Under the pieces are notes generated by a model. That model saw nothing but the letters and a program-made list of their open reading frames with translations. It was not told where the DNA came from and ran no database searches. This document shows positions 14,401 to 24,935 of a DNA stretch of 64,000 nt, piece after piece. Position numbers and translations under genes: made by a program. Location: positions 3,214,001-3,278,000 of the forward strand of contig NC_057319.1 of assembly GCF_000687475.1 (NCBI RefSeq), given 5' to 3'. The stretch comes from Ustilaginoidea virens. Taxonomy: Eukaryota; Ascomycota; Sordariomycetes; Hypocreales; Clavicipitaceae. Within the stretch, counting starts at the first letter, position 1. Each line of letters opens with the position of its first letter.

Positions 14401-14480
14401 GCAAGTTCGTTGCTGGGAACAAACGCGAGGGTACAGTCGTCGAAAACGCCGTGTTTGGCACTCATGGCGCCAGAAGCCAT
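11469..14480 (-). CDS. rtt107: BRCT-repeat DNA repair scaffold Rtt107/Brc1
   Basis: Four exons (14480-14382, 14314-13881, 13667-12242, 12101-11469) join in frame to 863 residues, close to S. pombe Brc1 and S. cerevisiae Rtt107. The N-terminal half carries tandem BRCT modules (for example GVFDDCTLAFVPSNEL; VVTCADLPPMDKESI with LTTHICALSMD; DVMFSADLSITPGLL with GGGKIVASVDECDMF; DLKITVSNYGGEARIY with NTHLITARDSSEKC). A basic, poorly conserved linker (about 500-640) precedes the C-terminal BRCT pair (VEMRIVVTGFKRW; RKLRDVGIQIVQENQPCDYL), which in this family binds gamma-H2A at damaged replication forks. Intron 2 (13668-13880) holds a T14/A10 inverted tract, and intron 3 is A/G-rich. The first donor (GTTCGC) is atypical, so exon 1 is the least certain part. 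Confidence 0.9.
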
Positions 14481-15375
14481 CCACTCTCGGCCTTCGTGAT
14501 GTTGTTTTGCGCGTGGTGCAAAGTCGAGTAGGCTGTTTGCCGAAGAGATCTAATTGATACGTTCGGGGGTTTTTTTTTTCCTTTTTTTGCGCGGTCACAA
14601 CTCGAGAGCTAATCAGTGGCTACGCATCTCTAAACCTCCCATGTGCTGGCAGTTCCGATGGAAGGATTGGGAATCACTTTCATTCTTCGTGGTGTCAGAC
14701 AGAACGCGTACCTGAGCGTTGCCCTGGGAAAATGAATGGGTCTGATGAGAAAACGCGGACGAGGCGGAGAGCCACGTGATGAGGCAGGTAAAGGTACTTT
14801 TTCGCTCTGGATTACCACACCTTGGCAAAAGTTCCTCAACCTTGCTTGCTGCAGGTCCAAGCCCCCCTCGACGCGTCTCCGCCAGAATCAATCAAACGCC
14901 ACCCGCCACCCGCCACCCGCCACCTTCTCAGACGGAAGAGATGACCCACACCATGTAATGTAAATAGACGTTCGGAAATGAAAACAAAAAAAAAATACTC
15001 CGTAGAATCAAGTAAAATCTTGTTGATGGTTTGAGTATTCAGCATCAAATGGAATACTCGGAATTTTCGCCTTGTATTCAGGGAGGATGTCAAGCTTAGA
15101 GTTTTCAAAGGAACCACCATAGGAAAATGGGTGGAAGAAATTATATTTACGAATGATTGGCTCGAGTGTTTCCGGCGCACAACTGGCGCCGATGACACAG
15201 AAACCAAGCCTCACGTATGCGTTTCTTATCCTATGGACACGCGGATGAATTTCCCCTTTAGAAAATTCAACGGAAAAAAGGCACAAGGGTCGTCCCGTCA
15301 TGAACCAAAAAGATTTGTTGCACGCTCAAGTCTTCCCACGCGGATGTTGAAGCATATTTCATGAACCGCTGCGTT
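14481..15375. other. Intergenic region, rtt107 promoter / hexokinase 3' side
   Basis: No gene found. It contains CCACCCG triplications near 14,898-14,921 and an ATACTCCGTAG motif near 14,996. The left part should hold the rtt107 promoter and the right part the 3' UTR of the hexokinase-family gene; both are on the minus strand. Confidence 0.5.
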
Positions 15376-17141
15376 TCATTCGTTATGCGCAACGCAAGCC
15401 AAAGCAACGGCTGCGCCCATCAAGGAACTCTCCTTGGCAGCGACGAGACCAATGCAGCAAGGTTCAGGCATACCTTTACTCTCAATCAGTTCGTTCAAGT
15501 AGCGTTGGCAGCTAGCGAGATAACCAGGATAGTTTTCAATGACGCTGCCATTGAAGGCGACGGTGGTAATCTCCGGGTTGATGTCGGCCTCGAACCGCTT
15601 TCCTTCAGGTGATGCGGCAGGCAGCCTGCCGACGTGCTGCTTCTCCAGATCCAAGCGCAGATCCCAAAGAGTATAGACGCAGGCGGCAACAAGCGCACTT
15701 GAGCGAACAGACACAAAAGAGGCGACTGCTCTGATGGCAGCGAGGTCGGAAGTCGTGGGCTGATGAGACGAGGGGTGGCGTTTCGAAAAAAGTTTGATGG
15801 CTTCTCCAAGGTCAGAAGAGGTGTCGCTGGGTGGTCAGAGTCAGTATGGGAAAAGGCCCAGGGAGTAGAGGTAAGCCGAGGAGGATTGCTGGCGGGTGCG
15901 CGCCTACCTTTGAATCCTGGAAATTGTTTCAGTTTTCAAGGAATAGGTAGTCTGCAAGGACGCGGGAGCAACGCCCCCGAGGAGGCCTGTAGTGTCGATA
16001 GCCTCGAGCAGAGCCAGTCGCACAATCTCCCCTAGGTACATGCCACTGACGAGGTGCTCGAGGGGTTGAAAATCGGGACGAGGGTGTTGTCTCGCCAAGG
16101 CCCGATCCCAGTTTGTGAGTGGGAGAATGTCGTGGCCAAACATGCCCAGTTCCGTGTTGACGATTACATGACTAGCTTCGTCAAACCATACTTGCTCTCG
16201 AACGCCAAACTTGTTCTTTCCGATGCTGGGCACCGGGAGATAGGCTGCTAGATTGACGCCGGTCCCCAAAATCAGGCCGAACCGAGTGGATGCGTGGGAA
16301 TAAGCGCGGGATAGTAAACAAGCAGCCGAGTCGTTTAAAATGGCCCGCAACTCAACGTGAAGACCGTGGTTCTTGCACGACTGCTTGATGACGTCTCCGA
16401 GGTCCTTACCCAACAGCCCCTGGTCCGCCAGAAACGCCTTGCCCATCGGCAGCAACTTGCCGCCACCCATGGAGGTCTGTCTATGTACAGTCAGGTCTAT
16501 ACAAGACAAGGGCGGCAACCCGGCGAGGGGAATCCATAGCGGAATAAGCAGAAAGTCACTCACTCAAGGGGGAAGCTCCATGCGCAAGCCACGGGTAGCG
16601 GCCTTTCCAAACCGTGGCCATCGTTACCGCTCTTACTAAGCGTCAGGGTAATTTTTTGGGCCATCCAGTCGAAAAATTGCATTCCCTGGAGATTCTTGAC
16701 ATGTTTCCCGATGCGGTAGCTTTGCATGCTAACAATCTCACCCTGCTTGTCGATTTCTGCCTCACGACCTCGCAGAGCCACGACGGCGACTCTCAAGTTT
16801 GAGCCGCCAACATCCAGAGCTACGTACTCTCCACATTCGCTCCCCAGTGGTAAGCGGTGGCTGTAAGAGGGTAGCATGCACTGTTCGTCTGTGTGCAACC
16901 GTTGGATAAACTGTTTCTTCAAGCCGGCGGAAAGCTCCTGAAGACCATTGCCACTAATGGGACCGAGAAAGGCAGCTTCTGCCTCCTTGAGGAATGCCTG
17001 CAGTGATCTGGGGGCCTTTTCTTTTCCCGTCTCGGCTGGCAATGGGCTGACCCAGTAAGCCAGAATGGCCTGTATCAGAGACTTGCCACGAAGCAGGTTC
17101 TTGACAATGGCATTAAACAAGGCTTTCTGAAAGTTGGTCAT
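15376..17141 (-). CDS. hxk3: Hexokinase-family kinase, GlcNAc kinase candidate (HXK3 type)
   Basis: Exons 17141-16564, 16480-15908 and 15826-15376 join in frame to 533 residues, typical of fungal hexokinases. Visible motifs: phosphate-1 loop LDVGGSNLRV (about 109-118), sugar-binding AWSFPLEQTS, catalytic base Asp243 in ILNDSAACLL, phosphate-2 loop LILGTGVNLAAYL, NTELGMFG, the family signature LEHLVSGMYLGEIVR, and a C-terminal adenosine-side motif AAKESSLMGAAVAL. Several positions differ from glucose hexokinases (GGT to GGS, NDT to NDS, WTKGF to PMGKAF), which suggests a different sugar. Its place next to GlcN-6-P deaminase, deacetylase and a RON1-type regulator matches the GlcNAc kinase gene hxk3 of the Trichoderma cluster. 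That substrate is inference. An upstream start at 17168 is possible. The gene is divergent from the deaminase gene. Confidence 0.88.
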
Positions 17142-17920
17142 GGCAGGTGAGAAATCGGCGCATAACATTGGCGTAAACGAGAGCTGACTAAAGAGGAGAA
17201 GACAGACAGATGAGCGAGGATATTGCGGGAGTATGTCTGGTTTTGAAAAGCTGCTCCGAGTTGGCGAAAGGGTGTAGGGAAGCAGATGCTGCAAAGGTCG
17301 CGCCTCTGGAATGAGGGGAGGAGCGAGATGGGCCAGCTGAATGTTGCGTTTTTGCAGGTCCGGTGTTTATCTACGTTTGGCGTAGATGCCGTCGCGTCGC
17401 AGGCGCAGAAATGAACGTGGCGAGCACTGCAGGTTAGTGAGAGGAAAATGAGCACATGGTCATGTCATGACGGGTGCATTGAAGACGAGAGCGGAGGGAA
17501 AGGAGGGGGGGGGGGGGGGGGGTTCCCGTTCTGTCCGGGATGGGCACTGCACTGCAGGCTGAAGGAAACCAGTTTGTCCCCAAACGAGATGATGCGATGC
17601 CAGACGGGCCGATCAAGTAAAAGCAAGTTGACAACAGGAAAGCCTGTGCAGAGGCCGCTAGAGAACACCTCGTGGGAACAACATGGACAAGGCGACTATG
17701 AGATGAAACCAGTCGAGCTTCAGATGCAATTTCGGACAAGCTGTTTGGGCTTGTGGAAGCGGGCGAGGAGGAGAGGCGCGCCAAAACAGAATAGGCACTG
17801 ATCAGTTATTGGTGGCAATTGATCTCAATGACAGGCAGGAGCGCAGGGAGGGAGTTAGGACAGGCAGGAGCAAGGCAGGCCGGGCCCGCCGTTGGTGCGT
17901 GGGGCGGAGGCGGGGGTGGC

Positions 17921-17959
17921 TAGGGGTGGTTAGGGGTGGTTAGGGGTGGTTAGGGGTGG
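17921..17959 (+). repeat. TTAGGGGTGG x4 tandem array
   Basis: Four 10 bp copies, about 0.8 kb upstream of the hxk3 start. Each copy contains AGGGG, the core of the yeast Msn2/Msn4 stress element. It resembles TTAGGG telomere repeat but its unit is 10 bp, so a telomeric origin is unlikely. Confidence 0.85.
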
Positions 17960-18715
17960 GTTGGTAACTCCAAAGTTGGGTTACAGAGAGTCAGAGACCT
18001 GCAGCGAACTTGGAACTTGGCTGGTCCCTGGCTGGTCCCTGGCTGGTTGTCGATGAACTTGTGAAGGAATGGATGATGAGTGCTAGTCTTGTCGATGCCG
18101 ACCGATGGCGTGTGAAACACGTGCTACCACGTACTTCCGTACTCCGTTCCACGGTTAGTTACGGGTAGCATGTGCCTGCAGTTCAACAACGGTTTGATGT
18201 AATGTAGTGTCATGTCATAAGCGAGAGCTGGGTCGTGGGATGCATTCATGACCAGAGAGAGTGGCTCAAGAGTCAAGATGCTACATGCCAACGACGCCAC
18301 AGACTCTAGTTGCTGCCTTTGCTTCTGGCCGGGGCTTCAGTGGACGGGGCAGGGCAGGGCAGGGCAGGGCAGGGATGGAATCATGGCCGGGACTGTAACG
18401 TTGCGGTTGCTGCATGGGGAGTCGGGACTGGTGAATGTGGGGATGATCTGGACGGCGATGCCAGTGACCTCTGCCACAGCGGCGGCAACAGCACTCCAAA
18501 GCCCAGAGTTCCAGCAGTTCAGGGGCTTCATGAATCACCTGCCTCATGCGACGGTGCACCAGCGTGTTGAAACATTGCCCCCAGTTGAACTGGCGGGAAC
18601 CACGTACTGATGCAACAAAATCCATCCAGGCTTGGTTTGTGGCGTAGAGAGAGAGAGAGCAGCAGAGGTTGAAGGACTGCCCACTGCCGACACTGTGGCT
18701 GTGATTTCACGTTTG

Positions 18716-18752
18716 GTCTGGTCTGGTCTGGTCTGGTCTGGTCTGGGCTGGT
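18716..18752 (+). repeat. (TGGTC)n pentanucleotide array
   Basis: Five to seven tandem copies of TGGTC, the last ones degenerate. It is one of several pentamer arrays in the hxk3-dam1 gap; another, of GGGCA units, lies at about 18,345-18,375. Confidence 0.85.
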
Positions 18753-19778
18753 CCGGTCTCGTCGTTTTCAAAAGCCCCCCAGCCAGGCGAAAGGCGTTGT
18801 TGATGGCCAAATAACCAAGACCAAGACGGCGGCCTTGATAGCACGGCTCTCTCGCTCACTGCTCACTGCTCACTGCTCACATCCCCCCCTAGGCAAAATC
18901 GAGCACGCAGTAGTGAGAGACGTTGCGTCGTCAATCCCACGGTTCTGTTTCCATGTTTTGTGTCGGTCGGTCGGAAATCCATAGATTGTCGTCGTCCACC
19001 CTGCCACGAGCACTACATACCTGGTTGCCAACCCGTCACGTAAAGTTGCCGGCAAAAGCGATGCAGCTTTATCAACCTGCCGAAATACCATGCCTCTGAA
19101 GGACTGGAAACTTGAACAGCAATGTCGGCTGTTGCAAGGTTAACAAAGGTTCATGTCAACAACCGCAAAGTGCGAGAAAGCACTGGGGCGAAAGGGGGGT
19201 TGCCAGCCAGCAACTTACTTGCTTGCCGTTGGCAAGGCACATGCAGTGACGTTCCATCCCATCCCATCCCCATCCCATCCCATCCCCTCTTCTCGACCGA
19301 CGGCCCCACACGGGAGGACGTGCAAACGTCAAAATGCAACTACATAGGCTGGGGTGAATGAAGCATCTTGTGAAGGGTGGGAAGATCCAGAATCCGGGGA
19401 GAGTTGCACGTGCACGGGGCTGGCTGCGACGTGTTGGGGGTTTTGATTCCCTCTGGGAACTGGAGAAGGCAGGTCACGTCGCTACTGCCTGCAACAGTCA
19501 CTCCACTCCGCACCTGCCGGCCGCATCGTGCGTGCGTGCGTGCGTGCGTGCGCGAGCCAGCCAGCTGCGCGAGCCAGCCAGCTGCAAGGCCTCCAGTCCC
19601 AAAGAGGCCAGCGGCTCTCTTTTGCTGCATCGTCAAGTCCTTAGGCCCAGGGTGCAAGAAGCTGTTGCTGTGCAATACAAAATGGAAGCACCGGCTGGTT
19701 TTCCATGCTGCCCATAGTTCCATAGTCCAGAGTCCAGAGTCCAGAGTCCAGTCTCCCGTCTCCAGACTCTTGACTCGG

Positions 19779-19843
19779 CAGCATCAGCATCAGCATCAGC
19801 ATCAGCATCAGCATCAGCATCAGCATCAGCATCAGCATCAGCA
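19779..19843 (+). repeat. (CAGCAT)n hexanucleotide array
   Basis: About ten perfect copies of CAGCAT followed by degenerate CATCCG copies. It is in the upstream region of the deaminase gene. All frames through it are repetitive and none looks like a gene. Confidence 0.9.
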
Positions 19844-20383
19844 TTCGCATCCGCAGCATCCACATCAAGCATCCGCATCAAGCATCCCTCTGCCGGCCCA
19901 CCACCAACTGACTACTCTGGATTCTCCACATCCTTGGCCTCATTGTCATCTGCTCCGTCAAGCTTTCGGCTGTATCGGGAGGCCAAACTCTCTTTTTGTT
20001 TTAATGCCTCGGCGGCGGAGATTAGTCTCATCGCTCATCGAGGCACCTTCAACCTTCTTCCAGTCAAACTCTAGATGCGCTACTCCTTCTCGAACCTTGA
20101 TCTTAATCCCCTCCAGCCTCGTGTACTATTTATTCTGCTTCTCCTCGCTTCAGGTCCAGGCTTTTTTCCTTCTCCTCCATTCTTCTCCCTCCACAGAACA
20201 CCCTACCTGACCTATTCTTCTGACCTGATCTGGTCTGATCTGATCTGATCTGTCTGCGTCACTGTGCCCACACGTTCGCAACACATTCCACCTACCTACG
20301 TCACGTCACTTTGACTGGTCTTCCACCCTCGAACCCTTTGAACCTAATTTACACAAGTCTACTCGGCAACTCAAGTCGCAAAT

Positions 20384-21734
20384 ATGAGATTGATCATCCG
20401 CGACGACAGTCTTGCTGCCAGCAGCTATGTCGCCTCGTACATTGTCGAGCGCATCAAGGCCTTCAGGCCTAGTGCCATGAATCCTTTCGTGCTTGGTCTG
20501 CCGACTGGATCCAGCCCTCTTGGCGTCTACAAGATGCTCGTCGCAAAGTACAGGGCTGGCGAGGTGAGTAATGCATTTAACCATGACGGCACCCGCCGTT
20601 TTCCCTTCTTCTATAACCCCGGCAAAGACGTTGCCGGCTAACCATGGTTGCTCCCAAAAGATCTCCTTTGAACATGTCGTCACCTTCAACATGGACGAGT
20701 ATGTTGGTCTTCCCCGCGACCACCCAGAGTCTTACCACTCCTTCATGTGGAAAAACTTCTTCTCCCACGTCAATGTCCATCCGTCAAACGTTCACATACT
20801 CGACGGAAACGCTCCCAATCTTGAGGCCGAGTGTGTCGCTTACGAAGAAGCCATCAAGTCTGTCGGAGGCATTGACCTGTTTCTCGCCGGCATTGGCGAG
20901 GATGGCCATATTGCCTTCAACGAACCTGGGTCCAGCCTAGCCAGTCGAACGCGCGTCAAGACGCTGGCCTACGACACCATCATTGCCAACTCGCGCTTCT
21001 TCAACAATGACGCCAGCCAGGTCCCTCGCATGGCCTTGACTGTTGGTGTCCAGACGATTCTGGAGGCTCGCGAGGTTGTCGTCATCATCCTGGGGCAGCG
21101 CAAATCCCTGGCCTTGCAGCGCTGCATCGAGCAGGGAGTCAACCACATGTGGACCTTGTCCAGCTTGCAGCTGCACCCGCATCCAATGATTGTAGTCGAC
21201 GAGGATGCCACCCTTGAGCTCCAGGTCAAGACGGTCAAGGTACGTGTGCTTTCTATCATCAGCCAAGAACCCGTCCCGTGGTCTAACCCGAAATTTTCGC
21301 AGTACTTCAAGAGCATCGAAAAGGTGGCCAAGGAGGCCGGTTTCGAGCAAATTCTTCCGTCAAAGGTCCGCACCGCCAACGGCGTTATTCCCGCCACCCG
21401 GGTCGACCAAGTCGACTCTCCCACCATACTCTGTCCTCAGCCCACCACCTCGCGGTTGCTTCGCGCCGCCCCGGCCACGGAGTATCCTGTGCGATCTGTT
21501 TCGCCAGACTTCGACTTGATCCCGGACCGCATGTCTTCTCGCATTCGCGAACCACCTCTGAGCATGCAGTCGCCCCCCACCGCGGCCACAGAGCATCCTG
21601 TCCGCCCCGCTTCGCCAGACTTTGAATTTATCCCGGACCGCATGGCTTCTCGCATGGGCGATCCAGCTCTGATGTACCGGTTAACCCCGACGCCAGAGCA
21701 GCAAACGTCCCGGCAAAACGTCATTAAGGCCTAA
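20384..21734 (+). CDS. dam1: Glucosamine-6-phosphate deaminase (NagB family)
   Basis: Exons 20384-20563, 20661-21239 and 21303-21734 give 396 residues. The enzyme converts glucosamine-6-phosphate to fructose-6-phosphate and ammonia in the cytosol, the last step of GlcNAc catabolism. Visible are the phosphate-binding loop [15 protein letters not shown], then FNMDEYVGL with Asp72, and [16 protein letters not shown] with Asp141, His143 and Glu148. These align by number with the E. coli NagB catalytic residues. The core ends near residue 275. A C-terminal extension of about 120 residues, absent from bacterial NagB, contains an in-frame 37-codon tandem duplication. Intron 2 is 63 nt with no stop, so retention would add 21 residues. 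The gene is divergent from hxk3 and convergent with ron1. Confidence 0.95.
21474..21695 (+). repeat. 111 bp in-frame tandem duplication in dam1
   Basis: Two copies (21,474-21,584 and 21,585-21,695) encode similar 37-residue units sharing SPDFxxIPDRMxSR and an EYPVR/EHPVR start. The DNA copies are still clearly alike, so the duplication looks recent. It lies in the C-terminal extension, outside the catalytic fold. Confidence 0.85.
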
Positions 21735-23024
21735 CCGGTGTTGACGCTGGATGATTCAACCTTTTTGCTGCCGAGGATGATGAATAAAATTGGAAAATCT
21801 TACGGGTGGTTTACGGGTGGTTTACGGGTGGTTTACGGGTGGTTTACGGGTGGTTTACGGGTGGTTTACGGGCGTTTTGCAAGCGGTTTACGGTTGGCTT
21901 GCTGGTTTGGGTTAATTGGGGGGGTGGTTTTTTTTTTTCTTTTTGCCTGCTTAAAGATTCCCTCTTTCACACCCTTCAATTTGTTTGATGGGACGGGCAG
22001 GCCCGCCCTATCTTGGGTGTGTTTACGTCATTGTTTTAGAACCTGCTTCGTTGGTTGGAGAAATTTACAAAAGCTGAAGCAGCCGGCCTCACGGAAAAGA
22101 ATCCTTTGCTAGCACGACGGAACGGGATAGGTAGAGTTTGTTTGAAGTGGGCACCCGCAGAGAATGGAAAAGCCCAAGGGCCCTGTTGTACTGGTGCATC
22201 CGAGCATCTTGACTGCTGTTCTCTCGCACGTAACTTGATGCCCATCCAGACCAGTGACAGTTGGTGTTTCAGGCTTCAGCAACCGAGAGCAGTCAGTTGC
22301 GGCTTCCATTCCCGCTTTCCGCCCCCACATGACGGGGGCAAATGCGGGTGGAGACCCTTCCGGCACTGGGCGGAACGGTCCGCACGGCGCAGACGCATTA
22401 GCCCGAGGGTACAGGTGTGCAGGTGCCCACTGCCGGCCAAGACCCCTGCGCAGACTAGCTAGGTACCTATCGAAAAGCACGGGTCCAACAGTCTGCCTCG
22501 TCTCGTCGATAGCCAGGCCGAGGCGCGGACCACTGGGCATCAAGGCCATGTTGTGCAGATATTGGGCAAAGAATAACACAGCTTGTATTCCCGCGGGGAC
22601 GGAGAGCGCCAGCGCCTTCGGCTGCGTGAAACCTCGCGGGCAGCTCGTGGGCAGCCCTGCAGATCTTTGCTGCAACAACTCCTCCGGGGAATAGAAGAAC
22701 CACAAGCGCCATGCAACTCCCGGGTATAGGTAATGATAAGGCCGCCGCCTTCCCCTGCCTGGATGCTCTCGCTGTCCCTCGTCGCCGTTCCCGCTCGTAG
22801 TCGTTCGTGTCTGGGAACGGTCGAGTTTATTTCTGCGGCGAGCAGCGCCGAATCGCAGTATATGTACATGATTGGTTTCTGGAAAAGGGAAAAGAAGAAA
22901 CAAAACAAAAAAAGAAGACAAGAAGACAAGAAAACGAGCGACACGGGTTGCTGCCGCGCCATCGTGAGGGGGAGTGACGGCAATAAAACACGGGTGGAGC
23001 GTCCCCGCACAGAGTCGGTTCGTG
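21735..23024. other. Convergent 3' region, dam1 / ron1
   Basis: No gene supported. It holds the TTACGGGTGGT array at 21,800-21,875 and a CTAGGTACCTA motif near 22,458. The 984 nt open frame on the minus strand at 22,109-23,092 partly overlaps the last exon of ron1 and lacks any recognisable domain. Confidence 0.5.
21800..21875 (+). repeat. TTACGGGTGGT x7 tandem array
   Basis: Seven 11 bp copies just downstream of the deaminase stop codon. The core GGGTGG is shared with the TTAGGGGTGG array upstream of the same gene, so two related but distinct arrays flank dam1. Confidence 0.88.
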
Positions 23025-24935
23025 CTACTCGGCGGCGAAATATCGCTTTGCTTTGCTCTGGGACTGCAGAGCCTTGACTTCGGGCGGCACAATGGTGTGG
23101 TGGACTACATGCGGTCTGTAGACAGCATCGATGGGAGGCATCCTAAGAGGCGAAAGGCAGTCAGCATCCCCGCAACGCGTTGCTGGCAGCCATGTCATCA
23201 AGCTTTGTCCGGGCCATGCTCACCAGTCGTCTACCGTCAGAGGAAAGTACTCGTAGAGGGGATCGGGGTCGTCGGCGGGGCTGCTCCCAGCGTTTTGCCC
23301 CGAGATGGAATGCGACTTTCCGAACTGAGGGCTTTGCAACTCCGCGCTCAGGCGGTTCGGGCTCTTTTCGTCCTCGGAGAGAGAGAGGCTGATGGGGACG
23401 GCCGTGCTGTGGCGGCTGGCTGAGCTTCTGTGATTTGGGCTCACCACCATGCTCTTCCCGTCCCCTGACCAAGTAGGGACCGGTGGTCGAGTAACGGTGG
23501 GTGACACAGCCACCCTCTTTGCGGGATGGCAACTTGAACTGTTGGGATGCGGCACAGGAGGCTGGTAGTTTTCCGACCATTCGGTCGGGGCCTTTACGCA
23601 GCTTGTTAGTTGGAGTCAACGCCACCGGACAAACGTGACGGGGGGGAGAGAGGGGGGGGAGGAAATACAGATGTATAAAGAAAAAAACATGGAAAAGAGA
23701 GAAACAAATCTGCCTTTGGCCTGCACGTACATTCCCCATCGGTTGAAACTTCTGCACTGTGCTTGGCGGGGTTTCCCGCTCCAACTTCAACGTGGCGTTT
23801 TCAGCACCGGCGGCCGTCTTCTTCTCCGTCCGTTTCTCGCCGGTCAGGGGCACGTCTTTCCTGCTATCAAAGTTGCGTGGGCTGCGGCCGCGCACAATCA
23901 CGGGTCCGGATTGTATCTCTGCGACCTTGATGGAGTCATTGCTGCTGGACTTGGCAATGAGATTGATCTGGACGACATAGTGTTGCTGGAGACCCTTTCG
24001 CCGCCCATTGTTGGCCGTGGCATGTTTGAACTGCAGACGTTTCCACGAGACCGGCAAGCTGACTCGGACTGCGTCGACCTCTTGAGCGGTTCCAAGATCG
24101 AGCGGAATGTGAGGCGGAGCACCCGCAACCTTGGTCTCCTCGCCGCCCATCTGGGGGTTTGAGCTTTTCCACGGAATCGAGATTATTTCCGTGGCTTTGC
24201 CTTCGATGGATTCCAGTGCCGTTATGGAGGCCAGCCACTCTTGAACCGGAAAGTGCCGGCCTTGTTCGTCCATCACATGGGAGAGGTGTTTCGGCAGAGT
24301 CAGCAGACCCGAACACTGCCATAGGTTGCGTCGGTAGCAGGTTAACTCGAGCGGCCGGCCCGTGTTCTCGCCCCCAAACACATCCTCAGCCACGAAAAAC
24401 ATTCCGTACAATTCGGCGCTCATGCTCACATCGCCGAGGCTGCCGTTTGCGTCTATAGGGGTCGCATTCATGATGGGATCAGAAAAGCCCAGCAGTTTGT
24501 TGTCGAGCTCCTGGGGCGATGAGTCTTCATTTAGGGCATCTATGTGTGGGGTGGGCTCAAAAGCTCGCGCCGAGTAGGCAAATGGATCTTCAAAAGTGGT
24601 CGCAAAATTGTCAAAATCGTACGCTGGCGTGAAAGGAAGAGCAGCCAACGTGGCCCCGTCACTGAACAGGTACAGAATGAAAATGAAAATAATCAGCAAC
24701 GTCATCGTTTCCGTTCCACCAGGATTCCAAACTTGAGAATGCCCCATCCTTCAGGTCCCCGATCATGCTGCAATGAAAAGCGAAGGGCAACTCACAGAAC
24801 CGCCTCATCAAAGTTGAAATCTTGGTCAAAGTGTTGCTCCATCGTCATTGGTTGCCCAGGTGCTGGGTGAGTCAAACCCAATGACTGACTTGGCGCGGCG
24901 GCTGTTATAGCCGACAGAGAGTTGAAAGTAGCCAT
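23025..24935 (-). CDS. ron1: Ndt80-like (PhoG) transcription factor, RON1 type
   Basis: Four exons (24935-24796, 24661-23731, 23591-23224, 23142-23025) join in frame to 518 residues. After an acidic N-terminus (MEQHFDQDFNFDEAV) comes an NDT80/PhoG DNA-binding domain at roughly 110-320: ELTCYRRNLWQCSG, LPVSWKRLQFKHATANNGRR, QHYVVQINLIA, and the near-invariant VIVRGRSPRNFDSRKD. The tail is Ser/Pro-rich and ends with a conserved-looking segment, YEYFPLTVDDW-MPPIDAVYRPH, that crosses the last intron. In Trichoderma and Candida the Ndt80-like RON1 controls GlcNAc catabolism; the linkage to hxk3, dam1, dac1 and nag3 argues for that role here. Other Ndt80 paralogues act in meiosis or heterokaryon recognition. 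The second intron has acceptor TAAAG, chosen because it alone keeps the frame into the conserved tail. Confidence 0.9.

Larger units (their letters stand above)
17142..20383. promoter_or_regulatory. Divergent control region, hxk3 / dam1
   Basis: A 3.2 kb gap between two divergently transcribed pathway genes, with no believable coding region. It should contain both promoters and 5' UTRs. It is crowded with tandem repeats: TTAGGGGTGG x4 (17921-17959), GGGCA units (about 18,345-18,375), TGGTC units (18,716-18,752), CATCCC units (19,256-19,287), GTGC units near 19,529, CAGAGTC units near 19,724, CAGCAT x10 (19,779-19,843) and CTGAT units (20,219-20,250). The AGGGG/CCCCT core of the first array matches a stress response element. 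Confidence 0.55.

Noticed and set aside
17142..20383. NDT80 middle sporulation elements (CRCAAA) as RON1 sites
   Set aside because: Hexamers of this kind occur by chance throughout, and I could not show clustering by eye at the cluster promoters.
17921..21875. Interstitial telomere repeats
   Set aside because: The TTAGGGGTGG and TTACGGGTGGT units have 10 and 11 bp periods and are not TTAGGG arrays.
22109..23092. Open frame of 327 residues on the minus strand
   Set aside because: No recognisable domain, rich in Arg/Pro/Ser, and its upstream end overlaps the last exon of ron1, whose reading frame is well supported.
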